Shown here: one piece after another, positions 32,650-37,065 of the stretch
How the letters are laid out: the number at the start of each line of letters is the position of its first letter
How positions within the stretch are numbered: the stretch's first letter is position 1
From: Methylophaga sp.
GTDB lineage: Bacteria; Pseudomonadota; Gammaproteobacteria; Nitrosococcales; Methylophagaceae
Direction: 5' to 3'
Length of the DNA stretch: 37,065 nucleotides
Assembly (NCBI GenBank): GCA_024636315.1
Contig: JAGXHJ010000066.1
Span: 1 to 37,065, forward strand
Notes under the pieces: generated by a model
Seen by the model: the letters and a program-made list of their open reading frames with translations, nothing else
What the model was told of the DNA's origin: nothing
The model's database searches: none
Made by a program: the position numbers and the translations under genes

Positions 32650-34614
32650 ATGTCTGAAGACAATATCGAATCAACATTACATGAAGAACGCCAATTTCCA
32701 CCTAGTGCAGACTTTATTAAAGCTACGACGCTGACTACCGACAAGTTAGATGCCTTATATAAGAGTGCAGCAGTCGATAATCAAGCTTTTTGGGCAGAAC
32801 AAGCACGAACTGAAATTGATTGGCAATCGCCTTTTGAAACAACCTTAGATTCATCCAATGCACCTTTTTACCAGTGGTTTCTAGGTGGTAAATTAAATGC
32901 ATCATACAACTGTCTTGATCGCCAACTATCCAAAAATGCAGATAAAACGGCCATTATTTTTGAAGGTGATGCTGGTGACGTAGAGCATATTAGTTATCGC
33001 CAATTACATGCGCGGGTCTGTACCTTTGCTAATGTCTTAAAAGCACAAGGTATTACTCAAGGTGATCGCGTCATTATATATATGCCAATGATTGCCGAAG
33101 CGGTAATTGCCATGCAGGCGTGTGCTCGTATTGGTGCTATTCACTCTGTAGTATTTGGTGGGTTTTCAGCTTCTTCGTTAAAAGATCGCATTGAAGATAC
33201 AGCTGCAAAAATGGTTATCACTGCCGATGGCGGACACCGTGGTGGAAAAATCATTCCACTTAAATCAACGACAGATACGGCATTAAAAAATGGCTGTGAT
33301 AGTGTTGAATCAGTCATTGTATTTAAACGCACTGGCCACGATATCACCATGCAAGCTGGCCGCGATGTTTGGTGGTCAGATGCCGAGCAAGGCCAAACTG
33401 CTGATTGTGACCCAGTTTGGGTTGATGCCACCCACCCACTCTTTATCCTGTATACATCAGGATCGACAGGTAAACCTAAAGGCATACAGCATTCAACAGG
33501 CGGTTATTTGTTAAATGCTATCACTACAATGCGTTGGGTTTTCGACATTCAAGAATCTGATGTCTTTTGGTGTACAGCCGACGTAGGCTGGATCACTGGT
33601 CACACTTATGTAGCCTATGGCCCATTAGCCACCGGTGCCACAATGGTTATATTTGAAGGCGTGCCTACTTACCCAGATGCTGGTCGTTTTTGGGATATGT
33701 GTCAACGTCATCAAGTCAGTATTTTCTACACCGCCCCTACTGCTATTCGTGCCTTAATGAGAGTGGGTGATGCCATTCCTAATAGTTATGATTTATCTAA
33801 ACTGCGTTTACTGGGTACGGTAGGTGAACCAATAAACCCTGAAGCATGGATGTGGTATCACACCGTCATTGGTAAAGAAAAATGTCCGATTGTTGATACA
33901 TGGTGGCAAACTGAAACAGGCGCTCATATGATCGCACCTGTGCCAGGCGTCACAGTAACTAAACCAGGCTCGTGTACTCGTGCTCTACCGGGTATAGATG
34001 CCGCTCTGGTCAATCAAGAAGGCGAAGAAATCACCAAAGCGAACCAAGGTGGTTACTTAGTTATTCGCCAACCTTGGCCATCAATGGTACAAACCGTTTG
34101 GGGAGATGATCAACGTTATAAAGATTCTTATTGGCCTTATTTTGATGGCAAATATTACTTAGCAGGTGATAGTGCACGCCTTGATGAGGATGGATATTTT
34201 TGGATCATGGGTCGGATTGATGATGTATTAAACGTATCTGGTCATCGCCTAGGTACGATGGAAATTGAATCTGCACTGGTTGCTCATCCACGTGTTGCAG
34301 AAGCAGCGGTAGTGGGTAAACCTCATGAAATAAAAGGCGAAGCAGTCGTTTCTTATGTAGTGTTAAATGGTGAGCGACCAGTGGGTGGTGTTGATGAAGA
34401 GTTGACGCAAGAACTTCGTGCTTGGGTAGGTGAACAAATTGGTGCTATTGCTAAGCCAGATGAAATTCGTTATGCCGATAATTTACCTAAAACACGCTCT
34501 GGTAAAATTATGCGTCGATTATTAAGAACCATTGCCAAAGGTGAAGAAATTACGCAAGATACTTCAACCTTAGAAAATGAATCAATAATACCGCAATTAC
34601 AAGGTAAAGCTTAA
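32650..34614 (+). CDS. acs: Acetyl-CoA synthetase (AMP-forming)
   Basis: Activates acetate to acetyl-CoA via acetyl-AMP. The 654-aa protein has all the motifs of the adenylate-forming superfamily: the P-loop-like [11 protein letters not shown], the acetate/CoA pocket ([19 protein letters not shown]), WWQTETG, and the hinge region [23 protein letters not shown]. The regulatory Lys619 is in [13 protein letters not shown], the site acetylated in well-studied homologues. A TAAGG ribosome site precedes the ATG. It sits downstream of the aldehyde dehydrogenase gene but behind its own promoter. Together they carry ethanol- or acetaldehyde-derived carbon to acetyl-CoA. Confidence 0.97.
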   Translation: MSEDNIESTLHEERQFPPSADFIKATTLTTDKLDALYKSAAVDNQAFWAEQARTEIDWQSPFETTLDSSNAPFYQWFLGGKLNASYNCLDRQLSKNADKTAIIFEGDAGDVEHISYRQLHARVCTFANVLKAQGITQGDRVIIYMPMIAEAVIAMQACARIGAIHSVVFGGFSASSLKDRIEDTAAKMVITADGGHRGGKIIPLKSTTDTALKNGCDSVESVIVFKRTGHDITMQAGRDVWWSDAEQGQTADCDPVWVDATHPLFILYTSGSTGKPKGIQHSTGGYLLNAITTMRWVFDIQESDVFWCTADVGWITGHTYVAYGPLATGATMVIFEGVPTYPDAGRFWDMCQRHQVSIFYTAPTAIRALMRVGDAIPNSYDLSKLRLLGTVGEPINPEAWMWYHTVIGKEKCPIVDTWWQTETGAHMIAPVPGVTVTKPGSCTRALPGIDAALVNQEGEEITKANQGGYLVIRQPWPSMVQTVWGDDQRYKDSYWPYFDGKYYLAGDSARLDEDGYFWIMGRIDDVLNVSGHRLGTMEIESALVAHPRVAEAAVVGKPHEIKGEAVVSYVVLNGERPVGGVDEELTQELRAWVGEQIGAIAKPDEIRYADNLPKTRSGKIMRRLLRTIAKGEEITQDTSTLENESIIPQLQGKA

Positions 34615-34628
34615 CTAGTTATCATTAC

Positions 34629-34703
34629 GCCATAATTGTAGATATCTACCGTTATGGCCGCTTCTACAAAATCAGGGTGATTGACAGTTATTCGTCATCA
34701 CCC
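34629..34703. other. Two strong hairpins between acs and hslR
   Basis: Hairpin 1: GCCATAA (34629-34635) with TTATGGC (34652-34658) enclosing a perfect 12-bp palindrome GTAGATATCTAC (34638-34649). Hairpin 2: GGGTGAT (34675-34681) with ATCACCC (34697-34703), extendable by GAC/GTC with one bulged base, then AGTTTTG. Neither has a full T-run. They may act together as an acs terminator, as an mRNA-stabilising end, or as a protein-binding site. Confidence 0.5.
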
Positions 34704-34781
34704 AGTTTTGTGGGAACATTAGCAATGAATATCACAAATCACCTGCATATGCAGTTAGATCAGGTTTTATAGGAATAATTA

Positions 34782-35186
34782 ATGGCAAAACAGCCTGAAG
34801 CTGAAGATAACAGCCAAAGACTAGATAAATGGTTATGGGCGGCACGGTTTTATAAAACCCGTGGCCTAGCCGTTGAAGCAATTAATGGCGGTAAGGTTCA
34901 TCTTAACAATCATCGAGCCAAACCCAGCCGAACCGTTAAAGCAGATGATGTATTAACTATTTCAAAACCACCGTATGAACACGTGATCACCGTATTAGGT
35001 GTTGCCAAGCAACGACGCCCTGCTTCCGAAGCTCAGCTACTTTACCTTGAAAGTGATGAGAGTTTGGCCAAGCGTGAAAAATTGAAACTAGAGCTTAAAG
35101 ATCAACCTCTAGGCTTCAGGCATGACAAAGGTCGACCCAATAAACGCGATCGACGTCATATTATTAAATTTACTCGTAAAGAATAA
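34782..35186 (+). CDS. hslR: Ribosome-associated heat-shock protein Hsp15 (S4 domain)
   Basis: A 134-aa RNA-binding protein that rescues free 50S subunits carrying nascent chains after heat shock. The S4 domain occupies the N-terminal half (RLDKWLWAARFYKTRGLAVEAINGGKVHLNNHRAKPSRTVKADDVLTI). The C-terminal half is the basic, Arg/Lys-rich Hsp15 tail (GRPNKRDRRHIIKF). Length matches E. coli HslR (133 aa). An AGGAA ribosome site precedes the ATG. No heat-shock promoter was recognised. Confidence 0.94.
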   Translation: MAKQPEAEDNSQRLDKWLWAARFYKTRGLAVEAINGGKVHLNNHRAKPSRTVKADDVLTISKPPYEHVITVLGVAKQRRPASEAQLLYLESDESLAKREKLKLELKDQPLGFRHDKGRPNKRDRRHIIKFTRKE

Positions 35187-35329
35187 ACCTTGTAAAAAGC
35201 GTTGGTTCATCTAATTTTCTTCGTTAAACATCCTTAAATAAGCAAAGTTTTGAAAATCCCTCACTCACGTGCGTGCCAAAATCAAGTTGGTTTGCTCCTT
35301 GATGCTTTCTTTAGATAAAAATAAATTTA

Positions 35330-35376
35330 TGTGATCTAGTTCACAATTAAATAAAAATACTGTATAACCGTATACT
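35330..35376 (+). promoter_or_regulatory. CRP-type binding site and promoter for the PEP-CTERM gene
   Basis: TGTGATCTAGTTCACA at 35330-35345 has both CRP/Vfr half-sites (TGTGA-N6-TCACA) exactly. A -10-like TATACT (35371-35376) or TATAAC (35363-35368) lies downstream. This would centre the site roughly 38-45 bp before the transcription start, near a class II activator position. The gene starts at 35463. Confidence 0.65.
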
Positions 35377-35462
35377 TAGGTCACAATATTTTTTAAAAAT
35401 TTGTGAGCACAAGACGTGACTCAACGACGACATCAGTTTGATTTATTACGAAAGGATTTATC

Positions 35463-36065
35463 ATGAAAAAAATATTATTAGCCTCCACTCTTCTTGCTGC
35501 AAGCTTTAGCGTAAGTGCTGCAACAATAAGCTCATTAAACGATAACTTTGACAGCATCACTAGTTCAGTGCTCAATATACCTTCATCTGGCCTAGCTAAC
35601 TGGGATGTTTTAAATGGTACTGTAGATGCAGTTGCTACACCCAACTCATGGGGTATTACATGTAATACTGGCACATGTATAGACCTTGATGGTTCAAGCA
35701 ACGACGCGGGCGAGCTTGTTAGTGCATCTGGCTTCTCAGCCGGCCAATACTCACTTTCATTCGATTTATCAGGCAACCAACGCGGTGGCGTCAACGACGA
35801 CTTAATTGTTAGCTTTGGTGATTATTCACAAGCATTCAATTTAGCATCTAATGCTGCATGGGCAAATATTTTCATCTCATTGGTTAATGTAAATGATGGA
35901 GATAAACTGTCGTTTAGTCATGCTGGTGGGGATAACGTCGGCATCATGTTAGATAATGTTTCAGTCGCTGCAGTGTCTGCAGTGCCTATTCCAGCAGCTG
36001 CATTCTTATTTGCTCCTGCATTATTAGGTTTTATGGGTTTACGTCGTAAAGCTAAAGCAGCATAA
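35463..36065 (+). CDS. PEP-CTERM-type exported protein
   Basis: A 200-aa secreted or surface protein. It has an N-terminal signal peptide (KKILLASTLLAASFSVSA, about residues 1-19) and a mature beta-rich domain with one likely disulfide (GITCNTGTC). The C-terminal sorting signal runs VPIPAAAFLFAPALLG, a hydrophobic helix, then RRKAK. That is the VPxPAA variant of the PEP-CTERM signal seen in gammaproteobacteria, which is recognised by exosortase/EpsH-type membrane proteases and linked to exopolysaccharide or biofilm production. No exosortase gene is in the window. AAAGGA precedes the ATG. A CRP-type site upstream and a terminator downstream make it a single-gene unit. Confidence 0.88.
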   Translation: MKKILLASTLLAASFSVSAATISSLNDNFDSITSSVLNIPSSGLANWDVLNGTVDAVATPNSWGITCNTGTCIDLDGSSNDAGELVSASGFSAGQYSLSFDLSGNQRGGVNDDLIVSFGDYSQAFNLASNAAWANIFISLVNVNDGDKLSFSHAGGDNVGIMLDNVSVAAVSAVPIPAAAFLFAPALLGFMGLRRKAKAA

Positions 36066-36088
36066 GTTAGTAAGTACAAAAATAATTA

Positions 36089-36125
36089 AAAAGCCGTGGT
36101 AGCTTTCCTATCACGGCTTTTTTTT
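36089..36125 (+). terminator. Intrinsic terminator of the PEP-CTERM gene
   Basis: A 12-bp stem with one G-T pair (AAGCCGTGGTAG at 36091-36102, CTATCACGGCTT at 36108-36119), a 5-nt loop and eight T residues ending at 36125. Flanking A and T runs allow function in both directions. Confidence 0.92.
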
Positions 36126-36334
36126 ATACCAATAAACTGACTTAATAAAGCTGGCAATGTTATGACTGAAAATAGCTCGTTAGGTTTATTTCTAGAAATA
36201 GTGCAATAGTCCTATTTTAGTATTTAATTCCTCGTTAAGGACTCGTTTCTCGTTCAACAACTAGCATAATGAATCTGTATTCATCATTTATATAGTTGTG
36301 GGCAACTAAAGTAACACTGAAAACAAAACCAACT

Positions 36335-36913
36335 TTAGATCAAAATAGGAATAGCCACTACAAACTGTGCGCCAGTATGTCGGAGCTGAATAGTGTAATG
36401 TTCTGCCTGTTTCTCCGCACAGTGTAAGATTACTATAAAATAACCTTGCTCTACCGCATGGTGAATTGCATTAAGATCTGCCTTTGGGATTCCGATTTTA
36501 TGTAATGCACTGGTAAATTCTGTCAGTAATGCGGCACCTGCCATGGCGGCACCACCGATGACTGCACCGCTAAGAGAACTCACTAACATGTCGGCGATAC
36601 CCGCTACAGGTGAAGTCTCTATCCCAATGAACATAACCGATACACTTGTCAACAAACCCCATAAAGCGCCCAAAATTATGCCGTGTTTACTCCAAACTTT
36701 AACGCGTTCCTGACTATTGGAATAAATTAATCCAAGCATATCGTCACCGGGACCACTGGATTTATGCAGTAATGATATTCTATCCGCAGCAAAATCTTGT
36801 TCAAGTAACTTTTCAACCACAGCAGTAGCTTTATGTTCATCATCAAAAATACCGACGACCAATACAAGTCGTGGATGCGGTGTATCAATATGTTCAGAAC
36901 CTTTATTTTTCAT
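36335..36913 (-). CDS. Membrane protein with a YflT-like general-stress domain
   Basis: A 192-aa protein. The N-terminal part (LVLVVGIFDDEHKATAVVEKLLEQDFAADRISLL) and the C-terminal part (GYFIVILHCAEKQAEHYTIQLRHTGAQFVV) resemble the ferredoxin-like general-stress (YflT/DUF1269-type) fold. The centre (about 75-133) has two glycine-rich membrane helices (HGIILGALWGLLTSVSVMF and GAVIGGAAMAGAALL). Function is unknown. The ATG lacks a good ribosome site. A transposase fragment ends only 28 bp upstream, so the native promoter has probably been displaced. Confidence 0.7.
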   Translation of the reverse strand: MKNKGSEHIDTPHPRLVLVVGIFDDEHKATAVVEKLLEQDFAADRISLLHKSSGPGDDMLGLIYSNSQERVKVWSKHGIILGALWGLLTSVSVMFIGIETSPVAGIADMLVSSLSGAVIGGAAMAGAALLTEFTSALHKIGIPKADLNAIHHAVEQGYFIVILHCAEKQAEHYTIQLRHTGAQFVVAIPILI

Positions 36914-36941
36914 TTTTAATACGCTCTATACCCATCCCACT

Positions 36942-37065
36942 TCAAGTTGCAGGAATTAGCACCTGAAAATTATCATTAATTCTGTCATCTAACGTTTTAG
37001 CCAGGCTTGGAAGTGTATTGATGAAGAAATTATCAATCGCCTCTCGAAATTCCTTTGCTGTAGAA
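36942..37065 (-). mobile_element. C-terminal end of an IS630-like transposase, cut by the window edge
   Basis: The - strand frame from the window end reads EFREAIDNFFINTLPSLAKT and then a short Asn-Phe-containing tail to a TGA at 36942-36944. This matches the typical C-terminus of IS630/Tc1-type transposases (an FR..I..FF segment, then a DNFQVL-type ending). Only about 41 codons are inside the window. The sequence just after the stop (TATACCCATCCCACTTCAAG on the + strand, 36927-36946) may be part of the element's terminal repeat. Confidence 0.6.

Noticed and set aside
33141-33485. 114-codon - strand frame inside acs.
   Set aside because: It lies wholly within the strongly conserved acetyl-CoA synthetase core and has no independent support.
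35393-35794. 133-codon - strand frame across the start of the PEP-CTERM gene.
   Set aside because: The + strand gene has a signal peptide, sorting signal, ribosome site, promoter and terminator.

Overview
The window is AT-rich DNA from a gammaproteobacterium. ZipA, DksA, Hsp15 (HslR), TamA/TamB and a monomeric NADP-isocitrate dehydrogenase all point there. A short (unimodular) QueF, a PEP-CTERM-type sorted protein and an acetaldehyde dehydrogenase/acetyl-CoA synthetase pair fit a marine, Methylophaga- or Cycloclasticus-like lineage. That genus-level guess is weak. No rRNA or tRNA genes were seen.

Layout. (1) 1-1017: no intact gene; a short decayed reading frame and a hairpin. (2) 1018-3165: dinG. 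(3) About 3.2-9.4 kb: an accessory, defence-island-like block. It holds a 10-repeat CRISPR array without cas genes, an SNF2/RapA-like helicase cut off at its DEAH box exactly where the array begins, a two-gene operon (secreted protein plus zinc-ribbon-like protein), a headless WYL-domain fragment, and a three-gene cassette of small glycine-rich membrane proteins around a TerB-domain protein. (4) 9.4-13.8 kb: a tight core operon zipA-ligA-trpD2(ybiB)-yjbQ. (5) 13.8-16.3 kb: queF, an FGGY sugar kinase and cysZ on the + strand. (6) 16.3-20.5 kb: cbbY-like phosphatase, aminotransferase and monomeric icd on the - strand. (7) 20.5-27.6 kb: dksA, 2-Cys peroxiredoxin and tamA-tamB. (8) 27.9-29.6 kb: mgtE and a decayed cation/proton antiporter fragment. 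(9) 29.8-34.6 kb: a two-carbon oxidation module (AraC regulator, divergent ExaC/AldB-type aldehyde dehydrogenase, acetyl-CoA synthetase) with candidate operators. (10) 34.8-37.1 kb: hslR, a PEP-CTERM-like exported protein behind a near-perfect CRP site, a YflT-like membrane protein, and the C-terminal end of a probable IS630-type transposase running off the window.

Two items deserve most attention. The first is the CRISPR array. Its crRNA orientation (hairpin plus 8-nt handle on the - strand) and its degenerate left-end repeat both place the leader on the right, but truncated helicase coding sequence occupies that position. The second is the WYL-adjacent TerB/membrane cassette (7156-8962), which I do not recognise as a named system and which has the architecture of a membrane-acting defence or stress module. 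The housekeeping genes around the island look intact and ordinary.
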